NCBI GenBank assembly: GCA_003260075.1
Contig: QLIY01000300.1
Span: forward strand, 1 to 64,000
Origin: Phallusia mammillata
Lineage: Eukaryota > Chordata > Ascidiacea > Phlebobranchia > Ascidiidae
Direction: 5' to 3'
Length of the DNA stretch: 64,000 nucleotides
Shown: positions 24,279 to 37,500 of the stretch, in pieces
Position numbering within the stretch: the stretch's first letter is position 1
Layout: each line of letters begins with the position of its first letter
Notes under the pieces: model-generated
Databases searched by the model: none
Told to the model about the DNA's origin: nothing
The model's input: only the letters and a program-made list of their open reading frames with translations
Translations under genes and position numbers: made by a program

Positions 24279-24752
24279 TTAGTTGAAGATGTTCTCAGCA
24301 ACGCGATCATCCATTTCGTCCATCAGCATCTCTTCCATAAAGAGATCTAAAAAATTAACAGTATTGCGAAATGCTCCATAGCTTGCAAAAACACAAAGTT
24401 GCAAATTAGTTTCTTTAGTTATTTTCGTGCTTTTCGGTTAGAAACTAACTGTGTTGTGCGGTGAAAATTATTAATTTATTAGTGTGAAAAGATTTTATGC
24501 GTTGATTTACCGATTGAATTCGAAGTTTGACGAAACAAATTCGATTTAAAAATTACCGTTAAACGCAAAGTCAAAAATTTCAAAATGTTTAGTGCTACAT
24601 GATTAGGTGATTCTAATTAGTTTTTACAAACAAATGCATTTATCACCTGAGTTGTCCCCTCGACGACCAAGGAACCACCACCCAGCCTCACTGGTTTGAA
24701 TCAAGAGTAGGATTAGACCAAGAAGGCAAGCAATAAATGTCAAGCTGTTCAT
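24279..24752 (-). CDS. Secreted short peptide, array copy D (57 residues)
   Basis: Coding exon 1 is 24647-24752: signal MNSLTFIACLLGLILLLIQT, then SEAGWWFLGRRGDNS. Coding exon 2 is 24279-24346: DLFMEEMLMDEMDDRVAENI plus FN and stop. It has the shortest intron (about 300 bases). The core alone contains Gly-Arg-Arg after Trp-Trp-Phe-Leu, the classic form of an amidation plus dibasic processing site, so this member could release a short amidated peptide; the other three have no dibasic site, so the point is uncertain. 5' UTR exon ends at 25034. Confidence 0.75.
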
Positions 24753-24810
24753 CTAAAACAAAATCAGATGTTTAACGAAACTAATAGTCATAGATAAGAA
24801 AAGCTACAAA

Positions 24811-24998
24811 GTTTTAACTAAAATAGAAAATATGACAGTAGGAGAGCAGAAATTATCAGCAAATCGAAGAAATTTTCCGTATTTGGAAATTTAAAAAAGC
24901 CCCCCCCCCTTTTAACTAAAATAGAAAATATGACAGTAGGAGAGCAGAAATTATCAGTAAATCGAAAACATTTTCCGTATTTGTAAATTAAAAAAAAA
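24811..24998 (+). repeat. Direct duplication around C run 24900-24909
   Basis: Two 89-base copies starting TTTTAACTAAAATAGAAAAT lie between peptide copy D and its 5' UTR exon. Confidence 0.85.
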
Positions 24999-26153
24999 GT
25001 ATATTTTAAATAAATATTACAATAAAGACTTACTGTGATGGTTGTCTGCCTTTTCTCAGGATAACTTTTTACAATCTGTTCGCGTTAAGATTATGCGCCG
25101 GTTTTTAACACTATTTTACAGGAAACCTTATGTAACATACGCTTCCTATCCTATCTATGCGCTTTTTTTTCTTAAACTAACTGCCATATGCTGTTGGTTA
25201 AAACTTATCTCCTAACCACTAAAATAAGGTTACATCTAAAAAATTTACAAAACAACATAACGGTTATATCAGTGTTGTTTTACATGCAAAAGTATAAACG
25301 TTAATCAAAATCTCCAGTACTTGTAACACTATTAATAGATATTTTTTTGTGTGTAAAAGTATTTTTTTTCTTTTATGGTTTGGAGCGAGATGGGATGTTA
25401 AAACAAAGATAATTGTAAAAAGAAAAGTTTCAGTATGATTAAAAAAAATATCGAATACAAGACGAGCGAAAACAATTACAAAAACTAAGGTGGGTGCAAG
25501 CGCAAAATTGGAACCACTGTAGTAGACGTTAATGCTAATTTTAAAGTTGGCTAACAGATGTAATTTCATCGCATATGTGCGGGTAACTAATCAGGGTAGT
25601 GGAAAAAATGAGGTTTGTTTTATTGGCGTATGGCAGTATGCTGCATTCGTCACGTAATGTACAAAAATAAGCTAAAAACAGGAAATTGTTAGTGGTTACT
25701 CATGGTATATTGACTTCCTCGGGTCGAAACCCTATCCATCTGTTAGGCCTAAGACTAACCATGTTTACCAATATAAACTTACTAAAAATGCCAAAAGGGT
25801 ATTTGCAAAGGCATAACAAGGCTTCCATTTCAACCAAAGGTGTGGAGACAAACGTCTAAGATACGCAAGTTTGTGAGTCCGAATTTTGACTATACCTTAT
25901 TTTTAGGCATTACAACGTTTTTCTGGCCACGATTTACAAAAATGAAACAAACGAATACTGATTGGTGCGCAGATCCTATTATCGTTGTTGCATTTGCATT
26001 GAACCAAAAACTAAAAAAGATGACAAAATAACATATTTTTTACCGAATAAAAGTTAGAATTTAGGTAGCTATAAGTATTATCATAAAAATAACAGCAAAT
26101 AAACGTAAAAAGCGACATGATTTGTTATTCAAATGTTTCGGCAAATGCTCATC

Positions 26154-26303
26154 CAGTGTTTTTTTTAAGGTGTTTTGGGGGACCGAAACGGTCCTGGATT
26201 TGGACTTGCAACTACAACTACAGTTTTTGGTATTTAAATGAAACACTTGCGGTCTCTTAAAACTACTTAGCGGTCACCCAAGCCAAACCTTAAAAAAACC
26301 CTG
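26154..26303 (+). mobile_element. hAT-like MITE, CAGTGTTTTTTTTAAGG family
   Basis: Ends CAGTGTTTTTTTTAAGGTG and ACCTTAAAAAAACCCTG; internal GGGGGACCGAAACGGTCC and TGACCGCT-type strings match, in opposite orientation, the element at 36115-36308. Confidence 0.7.
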
Positions 26304-26811
26304 CTCATGCCACTATCCGTGATAGTAGGGGCCACATCAGTTACACCCGTATATAAACACTTAAGCCACAAAAAAGATTGAAAAAGGTGCGACAACAAGC
26401 GTCACGTAAAAACGACCTAAAAAAAGATGCGCAGCAGTGGCTTGAAGTTGCTTAAAATTGAAATACTCAAAACATGTGATAACGTTGGTCTCCATTTTTT
26501 ATACTACCTCTTTTGGCCCCTTTTGACGCGTGACTACATAATATGCTGTGAACTTGTGAGGGAAATATCTCAGGGTAAACAGAGATTATAATGCTTTAGT
26601 GTGAAAGTGGCAATTGTTAGAAGGTCCAGTTTTGCACAAACTCATCGTCTAATTAATCAGTTCACACGATTGTAAAACTGTTTCTAGCTGCGCGACGCCT
26701 GAGGGCAGCTTACAAATGTAACTCTATCTTCAAGGCCGCGTGCGTTGACGATAAATAAATCGACAAACGGGCCTTGATCTGACTAAAGACCGGAAAATGA
26801 TTTTTAATGGA

Positions 26812-27608
26812 AGTATGAGTTGGAATGACCTTCTATTATAATCATATACACTACTATGTCCAAACGGGTACCTTGGTTGTATGGTATATGATTACAAGAA
26901 CATTCCAAGGCTACGTTCACCTTCACTTTAGAAATAGTACGACTTACTTTACCAAACCAAATTACATTTTAATAAATCTGTAAGAGGTTGTTTGCGTTGC
27001 CTGCAAGGACGTCACAATTGCGAAACTAGCTTTATTGTTATTTTGGACTACATATTTAACCGACATTTTGTCACATTCTTTCCAGATAGTTTGGGCCCAC
27101 TGCGATGATTTTGTACAGCGGAGAAATGCAAGTTTGTAACCGATGTCCCGCAGTTACATCAATAGTAAAAAGAGAAGATTTCTTAGACATTCCAAAGGCT
27201 AAACTTTAGTCATAAGTCATGCCATCAACCAATAACACCTCTGCTTCACAAAACAAGCAATTTTGAAAATTATTGGGTATTGTAATGATTTTAATGGTCC
27301 ATGTTAAGCCCCCCCCCCCAGTATGAGTTGGAATGACCTTCTATTATAATCATATACACTACTATGTTCAAAAGGGTGCCTTAGTTGTATGGTATATGAT
27401 TACAAGGGCATTCCAAGACTACGTCCATTTTTACTTTCTACATGACTTATTTTCCCAAACAAATTATTGTTATTTTAGGCTAAATATTTAACCAACATTT
27501 TGTCCCATTTTTTTCAGATAATCCGTTTAGCCTATTGCAATGATTTTGTACACGAGGAAATGCAAGTTGGTAACCAAAGCCACGCAGTTACATCGATTGT
27601 AAAAAGAG

Positions 27609-27654
<46 letters not shown>

Positions 27655-27790
27655 TTTAGTCATAAGACCTGCCATAAACCAATAACACCTCTGCTTCACG
27701 AAAAAGGAGATTTTTTTTTTGAAACGAAAAAGAGATTTTTTTTTGAAAATTATTGGGTATTGTAATGATTTGAATGGTCCATATTGAGCT
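26812..27790 (+). repeat. About 480-bp direct duplication around C run 27309-27319
   Basis: The left copy is 26812-27308. The right copy begins at 27320 and is itself interrupted by a 45-base C run (27610-27654) that replaces some 30-60 bases present in the left copy. Confidence 0.8.
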
Positions 27791-27810
27791 AACAAAGGAG
27801 AATTCTGGAT

Positions 27811-28352
27811 CTTGCAACAGTTTAATTAAACATTTTTTAATCATAGGAGAAAGTTATTTTTTGTAAAATAATTTTGAAAAAATGTTAGGTGTAGTGTCAG
27901 CGATTGCTTATTATTAGTAAGTCTTAATAATTTCCGGATGTTAAAACACTTCGGTGTGATAATCGCTCAGCGGGCGGTAGTAGCGCTTTCGAGAACCTCA
28001 CATCAGGTCGCAAGAGGTGTAAATAAATACTCACAACAAATAAAAACAATCATCAGCGTTGCGAAAACCGCCAAGTTCCCCCCCCCCTTGCAACAGTTTA
28101 ATTTAATGTTTATTTTTTTAATCATAGGAGGAAGTTATTGTTTAGTAAAATAATTTTGGAAAAAATGTTAGGTGTAATGCCAGTGGTTGCTTATTAATAG
28201 TAAATCTTAATAATTTCCGGATGCAAATACGTGATAATCGCTCAGCGGCCGGTAGCAATGCTTTCGAGAACCTCACATCGGTTCGCAAGAGGTGTAAATA
28301 AATACTCACAACAAATAAAAACAATCATTGGCGCTGAGAAAACCGCTAAGTG
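27811..28352 (+). repeat. About 265-bp direct duplication around C run 28078-28087
   Basis: Both copies run from CTTGCAACAGTTTAATT to AAAACCGC. They differ by substitutions and small indels. Confidence 0.8.
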
Positions 28353-30865
28353 TGGTTTATGTAAATAACCTTGACCGTATAATCCCTATAGTAATAGTAG
28401 GCGTGTGAAATTTGTCTAGTAACTGTTGCTAGGGGGCTTAACCAGCGAATTAAATTTAGTTCAAACTGCAAAATTTAATGAGCACACTTTTGCCGTCGCT
28501 TGGACAACTAAGCGTTTCCTAAAAGTGCAATAAAGTTGCTCTTTAAGGTTACGGGTATTAGGTTTAACTTATGAGTCTATTACCTTTCGACAGACGCAAC
28601 GACCAACAGCTATTAAATGTTTATGTTTTGTTAACTGGGTTATAATGGTTTGTCTTAAAACAGAGATTGTAAAGTTGTGTAAGCGGTGCGCTAAAATAAA
28701 ACCACTTTTTAATGTTTTGCCTTCAGGCTCTATAATAACGTTCTGTTTGTTTTATACTTACCTCAGATAGTTGCTCAAAGTTTAAACCAGTTTGCAGATC
28801 AAATCAAAACATTACTTAATATAAACCAAATTGGTAGGTATTATCTTTCACTAGCAGATCGTAAAAAAAGCTTCGTTAGGTGAAGCAGAGTTGTAAACTG
28901 ACCCGAACCCGAACCCGAATTGTTTTTGAGAAGCACGTTTAGACACGAATGTTTGATTGCCAGGCCTGTAAAAAACACATGATACATTACATTTCGATAC
29001 ATCAGGAAAGACCAAGACAACAAACACAATAGACAATTGGTCTTGAACAAAACGTTTTAGGGCTGTTTCACATAGGTCAGGTCCAGCAACTGGCTACGAA
29101 AAATATTGGGTCCGTTTAAAAGTGAATTAGGAAGACAATATTTAAATAGTACTGAAGACTTAATTGCATCTTATGTGTTTTCTCTAAATAGCCGCAAGTG
29201 GTACATTGATAAATTTGATTTTAGGCGACGTATAGCGAATCGCATTACACAGGAAACTTGAAACCAAAATTGTAGCAGCTTATCCCAAATTATACTTAAT
29301 CTGCATGAACCGCAGCAAGCCCAATGATTCAGGTTCACTTTAATAGTATTTTTAGTAACACTAGAAAAGCACCTGTTGTACTGATTTACTACAGTTTCAC
29401 ACCATGGGCGTAAATAAGTTTTCTTTATCCGTGGGGTCAATAAATTACAGGGTTTTAATAATGCGTTACAACTTTTTTCGACGTTTATTTAAATATGCAA
29501 CCAAAAGCAACTAAACTAAGATCAATATTTCAATTTTACAGCTTATTTTGAGGGTGTGCACAACTTTATATCCAGTGGTGCCAAGCGATTAAATAGTACC
29601 TTACGAAGATTGCAATAGGTACCCTTTGTACCGAACAACATTTCGTAACGATTTGATATGACTTTGCAAAAACAAACAAGATAATGAGACAATTAATTCT
29701 GAAGGTGCGTCTAAAATTCCCCGTATTTGTTTCAATAACGCCAAAATATCTTTGCCTCAACATCTGTGTGAAAACTACCATGATTTCCAAGTCTTCAATA
29801 ACCAGCAATTAACGCCCTGAAGATAGTAACCATTAATTACAAAGCTATTAACAGCAGGATAACTTTGAAACGGAATTCCAATCGCAACATCAATTTGCCA
29901 ATGCTGCGCAGGGCAGACCAGCTAATAACAGTTGTTGGTGACAAAATTGGATGACATAAAATGCTTTGATGTGAGGTTCGATCATTCTAGAACATCAAAA
30001 TGCTAAAGAGGTGTTCGCGATTTCGAAGTATCCTTGAAATGTCGCCTCTTTGTGATGTCACAAATGCACGATTTTTTCTCTGAATCTCTAAAAACTGACA
30101 CGATTTTTGTTTGTCCTGGTACCAGCATTGGCACGCAAAGTCCGCACCCTTGTTTAAAAAGAATCAAAATAAATTGTCATCCCATTAAGGTAACCTTTGT
30201 GGAAAACGAATACTGTGGCGTGATCAACTAATGCCATAACCTTTGTTAGCTGTTACTGAGTCTGTAAATTTTCGAAATAAAAATAATTTAAACCTTTTTA
30301 GGGTTTAGTGGTAAATTTGACGTCATCTTTGTTTCCTGGCGTATCAATTCATTCAAAAATAGTCTACAAATAAGGGTTTTTCGTAAAAGTGATGTAAGTT
30401 ATATTAAATACAACTAATTTCTGAAATAAATGTAATAATGTATTTTATATTCTCAAATTCGCTGACGAATATGGTTTTCATTTAAGTATGTATGCTGGTT
30501 TCTACGGTTTTTCAAAAAAATCTCCCTTGATTGTTTTAAACTACTTGTACGAATGTTTAAAGGATGGACGGTAAAACCTAAATTTAACCGCACTGACGTA
30601 TTTTGTTGTATCTACGTGTCATCTGACAGCTCGGAGCCACTTGGCCAAAACTTAATGAAACTCTTTGCATACGCCCAAAAATCCACGTTACCAGGCTATC
30701 ATAACAAATGCATGAACAATATTAAGCAAATCGTCATAATGTCAGGTCAAGGTCAAGGTTTTGAAACTAATTGCTTCCACGGGTGTCAAAAGACACGTCA
30801 AATTCTGATCGAGCACTTTTGGGGCGTTGTCAAGGTAAAATCCACGTGACTTGGGCAATTAAACC

Positions 30866-31163
30866 CATATTGTTTAGGTTTTGGAGAAATGTGTGAAATG
30901 GTTTAAGCGGTATTAGGCCCACCTCAAATATGTTTTAAATAGGCTTGGAATTTGTTTGCAAAATGTGCGTTTCTGTAACTAAGACACAAAGGTAACCCCC
31001 CCCCCCCATATTGTTTAGGTTTTGGAGAAATGTGTGAAATGGTTTAAGCGGTATTTGGCCCACCTCAAATATGTTATAAATAGGCTTAAGATTCGTTTGA
31101 CAAAATGTGCGTTTTTGTAATATAAAGTGCAATTTTTTGGTAAGTAACTAAGGCACAAACGTA
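30866..31163 (+). repeat. Direct duplication around C run 30996-31007
   Basis: Both copies begin CCCATATTGTTTAGGTTTTG, which explains the two native C bases beyond ten. Confidence 0.8.
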
Positions 31164-32271
31164 ACGAAAAGGAAGTTACTATGTTCTGATAATTGATTTG
31201 TATGAAACCGCCTTAAAAAGTATTACAGTTAATTTGCGATTTTAATTTTTGTGAACCAATAAATTTGGTAGCTTTTATGGAGTGATGAAATATTTTTAAT
31301 TAATTTTAATTGGAATTCACTAGTTAAGATCATGTGCGTAACGTCCGTTATTTTTCAAGCAAAACAGGAAATGCATGCCAATAACTTTCCAATAAGATTG
31401 TTATGTTACACGTTTTGTTTTAATCGTGCGAGACGCTTATGCGTAAATTACACCAATGTCAACAAACTAAATTACAAATTCCAAAAACTAACAAACCAGT
31501 CAACTTTTCATTGAGTAAATAATAAAGTTATAACATCGGCTTTACTTAATTGTCTCGTTTAGTTTTTCACTAGAAGTCATAAAAATCTACATAGCGCAAC
31601 CAAATAAACACAAATTAAAAACTTTTCGAGATTTAAGACTTAAGACAACAAGTCATAACCCAACGATTATGGCTCTGTAGAATTTGATGGGTAGCATTTC
31701 AGGAGAATACACTTAACGAAATACCACAGGGATTGCTGAAAGATTAGTTGGTATAATGCTTTCGAGGGAATATGCATGTCGCCTATTAGCATCTTAAGTT
31801 TCGTTATAAGCGATGCATACATTCCCTCCCTTGTTGCCCTGGTATGCTATTCGCTAAAAAGTAAAGTTTATTCTAAACTACGGACTATATAAAAACAGGT
31901 TGGGTCTTAAATAAAACGAAGTTACACCACAAAGATGAACGTACACATTTTTTGAGTAATTAATAAAAATTAAAAGTCGAATTTTGCAAACTTGCTTGTA
32001 TAACTGCTTGAAGAAAACGTTTAAACTTTTTGAAAACTGGTCCATACTTCTGTTTAAAACCAGATTTTTTGTTTTTGGATAAAGTACTTTATTTGAAAAT
32101 GGCAAAATTAAAAAAGTTAAATAAATATTTAGCCGAATACTTTCACCAATCATTGTTCTGGAAACAGCTGAAACTGTTGCAGTAATTGTTCGTTGAACGA
32201 TTTTCGAAGAAAGACAAGAACTGGTACTAACCAAGTTGGACATAACGTAACATTAGGATAAAAATACTCAA

Positions 32272-32422
32272 AATTAACCATGATCCGTTATCAAGACGTC
32301 ACGTAGTAAATCTCAGAAATAGTTTAAATCTAATCGAAACGTTCCCCCCCCCCAATTAACCATGATCCGTTATCAAGACGTCACGTAGTAAATCTCAGAA
32401 AGAGTTTAAATCTAATCGAAAC
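32272..32422 (+). repeat. Direct duplication around C run 32344-32353
   Basis: About 70 bases, AATTAACCATGATCCGTTAT onward, nearly identical. Confidence 0.85.
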
Positions 32423-32987
32423 ATCATCTCGGAAATCAAGTTAGCATTAACTTATGATGTCACTAAACTGCTTGTTTTAAATAAATATGTAGTTATGACG
32501 TCATGTTTTTGACGAAAAATTTTGTGAGCGCACTTATGCCCTGAAGCAACGGGTCGTACAGTGACGTCACCATGCGACAAACTTATCTGTGTAACTGTTG
32601 CATAAATGTCGTAATAAAGTGGCAAAAGGTAAAGCAAATACCTAATGTAGGTGTGCAGAAAAAACTTTAGAAGTGTCATATAAAGCCAATTAATTCCCAA
32701 GAACGTAGCTTGAATAACTTGATACAGCCACATTGCCTAATTGCAGATAGACAATTAATTTGCACATAGGTTAAAAGTATACAGTTGATGTCAATTCGAC
32801 TTCGAATAATGACATACCTTTTTATTTTTGTATTTTATTTACTTCGTTTTTACCAATTTGTGTTTTTGATTAACTGCGTGGTTACAAATTTGGGAGAAAA
32901 CGTTGCATTTTACGAAGTATAAATTCAATCGGTAAATTCTGACTGTAAATGCTTTATATCGAAGTACTGCAGATTTTGACAGATAAA

Positions 32988-33190
32988 GCGTTATATTTTC
33001 GAAACAAAAAAAGGCTAAGCAATACGGGCGCTCACATACCAAAATGCCAAAACATGCGACAGCATCGTTACAGAAAATAGTCTACCCCCCCCCCCGTTAT
33101 ATTTTCGAAACAAAAAAAGGCTAAGCAATACGGGCGCTCACACACCAAAATGCCAAAACATGCGACAGTATCGTTACAGAAAATAGTCTG
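32988..33190 (+). repeat. Direct duplication around C run 33085-33095
   Basis: About 95 bases, GTTATATTTTCGAAACAAAA onward, differing at very few positions. Confidence 0.85.
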
Positions 33191-34560
33191 ACTTCTGAGA
33201 AGACCGGACGGGGTCACAAAAGGTTACAGCAGGTACAAAATAGTAACATATCCTGGATTACGGGATGGGTTCAGTCAATGGATATGTAATGCAATCACGA
33301 ATTGGGTTTACCGTGAAACGTTATGAACATAAAAATCTCCACTATGTAGACAATTTGCAAACACCGTGCATGAATATGGAAATAGTTCCGGTAACAACAC
33401 ACGTTTTGGCGAAACTTATTTAAATTGGTCGTGAAAAATATGGCTTGCTTGGAAAGATAAGCATTTCGCTGTAAAAAGTGGGTTTCTTAAAATGCGCAAA
33501 AAGGTTTTGTGCTAATACGTTATGCGTTATCGTCATGGCCAACACTATTTTCATCAAGCCCGATATTTTTATTGGAATGAATAAAATACTACAGTCGAAT
33601 ATTGTCTTTAAAAAATCTTGTTTAAAGTAAAAAATAACGTTTTTTTTAAAGAAAACTATTAATTAACACTAAACGAAGACTTTAAAAGTTGGTGGATAAA
33701 AAAATGCCAAAGAGACTAAATGTAGGTTGACCCGTTCCAGGCTAATAATACTAGTTGTATTTGTTTGTTGCATTGTTTTTTTTTACAATCTAATAAAAAC
33801 AACAACGATTGGTAAAACGTTTGCAAAGAATTTCTTTTTTTTTTTCATTATAATACATCTTTCTGACAGTTTTGTTTTTAATCAATGTAACAGTTTTCAC
33901 AGTAGGGGGTTGAATTAGTCAGCATATCGATCCAAAAATCAAGACGCCAATTAAATATCATCCAAACCCTATGAATGCAAATAGGACACAGAAATAAAAC
34001 GTTCAAACTAACACGTTCAGCTCGCAAACCAAGACTTCGTGTTGGGCTGTCTGTTTGCCGCAGGTAGCACACCACGTGACACCATCACGATTGTGACGTC
34101 ATTATAGGGAGGAAAGAAGTGTCAGGCAAGAAAGAGACGATGGGTCGCTGCTACCTAGAGCATAATTGCAACGGCCTTTCGCAGTGCGGTTGTGTTTTGA
34201 ATTCGTTATCAAATAGTTTTAATGTGGGACTATGGGATAACGGTTTAAACTGCCACCTTCCGTTGAGAATTTGCGTGCAGCGTAGATGTATAGCGGTAAC
34301 TATGTTTTATTTCAATAAAAAGACTCATTGCATCAGAGAGTAGACATATATCAGTTAGAATATAAATATTTTGGTTATAAACTTGAACGAAAAGTTAAAC
34401 AAGTGCTAATTCTTAACTTTAGGGTAAGCGAAGTATGTTTAACTCAATTAAAAGTTACTCAAAACTCAAAGCTTTTTTAACGAAGTAGTTTCTAAAAAAA
34501 TATTTTACTGTACAGTTGAAGGGTTAGAGAAGTGAATTAGTAACCCGTATATAGTTAACC

Positions 34561-37500
34561 ATGAGGTCATCATTCGTTGCTACCTGCTGCCTGTTGCTAT
34601 GCGCTGTGACATCATCAACAGCGCAGTTCGATCTGAATTTCAACATCGACGATATGCTTGTTAAGGATTACCTCTTTTGGCGCGCCATTTTCTCAATCAC
34701 GCAAAACACAGGTGAGTGTGTGTGACGTCACTATGGCGTTCAGTGACATCATAGACTATGTGTTAAATAGAATGATGCAACACAAGGTATCCTTTGAAAA
34801 ATCAAGGTGTACGGATATTTAAACGCGAAAAATTTGGGTCACAGAAATGAACTACAGGTATTTCCGAAATAAACAGGAAGAATTTGGCGACCACGTGATT
34901 TTACACACCGTTAACAACTTGGGTAACCCGTTCCAAGCACGCCGCCGACTTGACATAGTGTTTTGCCTTGGGGCGGCCAAACCGCGGTAGTGACCCGTAT
35001 CACAAGCTTTGTCGAAACCGAAGACAGCTTCAAACGGTGGGGAATCCCCACTTGCAAGGCCTCTCATGTTACACGTCCAGGCGAATCTTTAGAGGTGGCG
35101 GATTAACATTTTTCAGTGTTTTGCTATTTTGTTTGTTTGGGTGATTTAAGTAGCCAACTGAAGTACCGATTGACTTTACATGCTTTTAAAGCAAACTACC
35201 TGATTATACCACTCTTAAAGAAGCGAACAACTTAGATGCGTTTAGGAAATTTCTAGATTTCTAATTGCCCCATAAAGACTGTAAAATTAGTTTTATACAA
35301 ACAACGCTTATGACTTATGTTACGCTTTTATATTTACGACCTTGTATCGGAATTAAAACGCAAGTCTACCCAATTCTTGTTTACCATAGCTAAAAGTTGC
35401 AAGCCTCGCCAAAACAGTGTAGCATGTTATTTTCGTCCATAATTTTTAAGTGTTTTCTATACAGAAATATCTCTTCAAAAACTTTTGAACAAGTTAATAG
35501 CAAGTACTTTTAAATGCCTCTCTCATTTCCGAACTATACGAGAGAAAAAAGAAAAAGGCCACGAACATAATACACACAAAGTAGGCTATGGCAACATCTT
35601 TATTCCTCCCCCCCCCCAACATTTTTCAGTGTTTTGCTATTTTGTTTGTTTGGGTGATTTAAGTAACTGACCGATTGACTTTACATGCTTTTAAAGCAAA
35701 CTACCTGATTATACCACTCTTAAAGAAGCGAACAACTTAGATGCGTTTAGGAAATTTCTAGATTTCTAATTGCCCCATAAAGACTGTAAAATTAGTTTTA
35801 TACAAACAACGCTTATGACTTATGTTACGCTTTTATATTTACGACCTTGTATCGGAATTAAAACGCAAGTCTACCCAATTCTTGTTTACCATAGCTAAAA
35901 GTTGCAAGCCTCGCCAAAACAGTGTAGCATGTTATTTTCGTCCATAATTTTTAAGTGTTTTCTATACAGAAATATCTCTTCAAAAACTTTTGAACAAGTT
36001 AATAGCAAGTACTTTTAAATGCCTCTCTCATTTCCGAACTATACGAGAGAAAAAAGAAAAAGGCCACGAACATAATACACACAAAGTAGGCTATGGCAAC
36101 ATCTTTATTCCTTACAGGGTTTTTTAAGGTTTGGTTTGGGTGACCGCTAAGTAGTTTTAAGAGACCGCAAGTGTTTCATTTAAATACCAAAAAATAGCCA
36201 TATTTGCTTAAACGAATTATTTATTAGGCTACTGGCAAATTTTGGGAAACCGCTGGAGAAATTTAGGGGACCGTTTCGGTCCCCCAAAACACCTTAAAAA
36301 AAACACTGATTCCTTATTTCCTTTTCATTAGTATATGTTTGATGGTAATTGCTATTTCAGAAAACGTGGATGTGTATATCACTGTTGTGTAACAATGGCC
36401 GTTACAATTCTCCACAGGTGGCCATTATGACGACTTAAAAGGTCAACGGGGCTAATCACCGGGTTTTTTGTTTCTGTTCTTATCTTTGCAGCGGCCTTCG
36501 GCGCGTAAAGTGGTTATGGAGTCACAACAATGGTTTAAAATAGATTTATTCCGAGATTGCTGCCATGGAAAGGGTATCAATGCTAAATCACTGCAAGCAA
36601 CCGACAAAAAACAGTTTTCCTACACAAATATTTGTTTAAAGTTGAATAAACAGAACGCTTTAAGCGGTCATATGCGGAATCTGATCTTATTCTGTATCAG
36701 TTTAGTAAGATTCGCAGTTTTTGCAACGATGTTTTTGGAAGATACGCTTTAAGCGGTTGTATGCAAATCTGACTTTCCATTTATGTGTTTTTTGTCTTTA
36801 ATTGAAGTGGGTTTAAAGTGGTTCGATTCTGTTTCAACTTTTTGTTTGTTTTTTCATAGGAAGAAGGCCAGTAGTTCCACAAGTAACGACCAATCCAAGA
36901 CCAGTGTCCACTTGCAACCCAGCCTGTGGTGCCAACGCAGACTGCTACCAAACTACGTCAACCCCTCCCGCTTACGTATGTCAGTGCAAGGGTGGTTACG
37001 TAGGAGATGGTTACACTTGTCGAGGTGAGTATCGCGATAATCGGGAAAATCAAATAACTTAATCGCAATAGTTTTTTTAATTTTTTTTTTCGTTTGGAGA
37101 TTTTTTTACTGAGTGTGTTTTTTGTTTGTATTTTCAGTTGCTGTAGCGCCAACCCCTGACCCACTTCTGATTTGCCAACGTTGCGCAGCAAATGCTGACT
37201 GTTACAGACTGGATAGCGGAGTGTACGGATGCCGATGTAAAGGTGGATACGTTGGAGACGGACTGCTGTGCATAGGTATACAAAACAATCCTAATAAACA
37301 GTGAAAAAATAACGTGCGTATTTTTTTTGTTATTTGGTACATAAACACTTTTGTAGCTTTTGGATTTTACCATGTGGTTATTTCATCAAAAAGTCGCCAT
37401 TATAGTTTAGTGTATTTTTTATGTCATTGGGTAATCTTTAAAAAAAATTAAAAATTCAATTTTATCAACAATTCAATTTTAATCGATGGAGAACAAAGTC

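Larger units (their letters stand above)
25035..34560. other. Large intergenic region without a supported gene
   Basis: From 25035 to about 25800 the sequence is the 5' flank of peptide copy D. After that I found no conserved domain or exon chain on either strand. Open frames at 30553-30849 (plus) and 31878-32243 (minus) are the longest. The latter starts with a Ser/Thr/Arg-rich stretch like a mitochondrial presequence and has a possible donor at GTGAAA, but no partner exon was found. Much of the rest is gap-flanking duplication. Confidence 0.45.

Noticed and set aside
27500-27685. Open frame with a poly-proline tract
   Set aside because: The proline comes from the 45-base C placeholder run; flanks are non-coding duplicate sequence.
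30553-30849. 98-codon frame in the intergenic region
   Set aside because: No recognised motif, no splice partners and no conserved copy in the gap-flanking repeat beside it.
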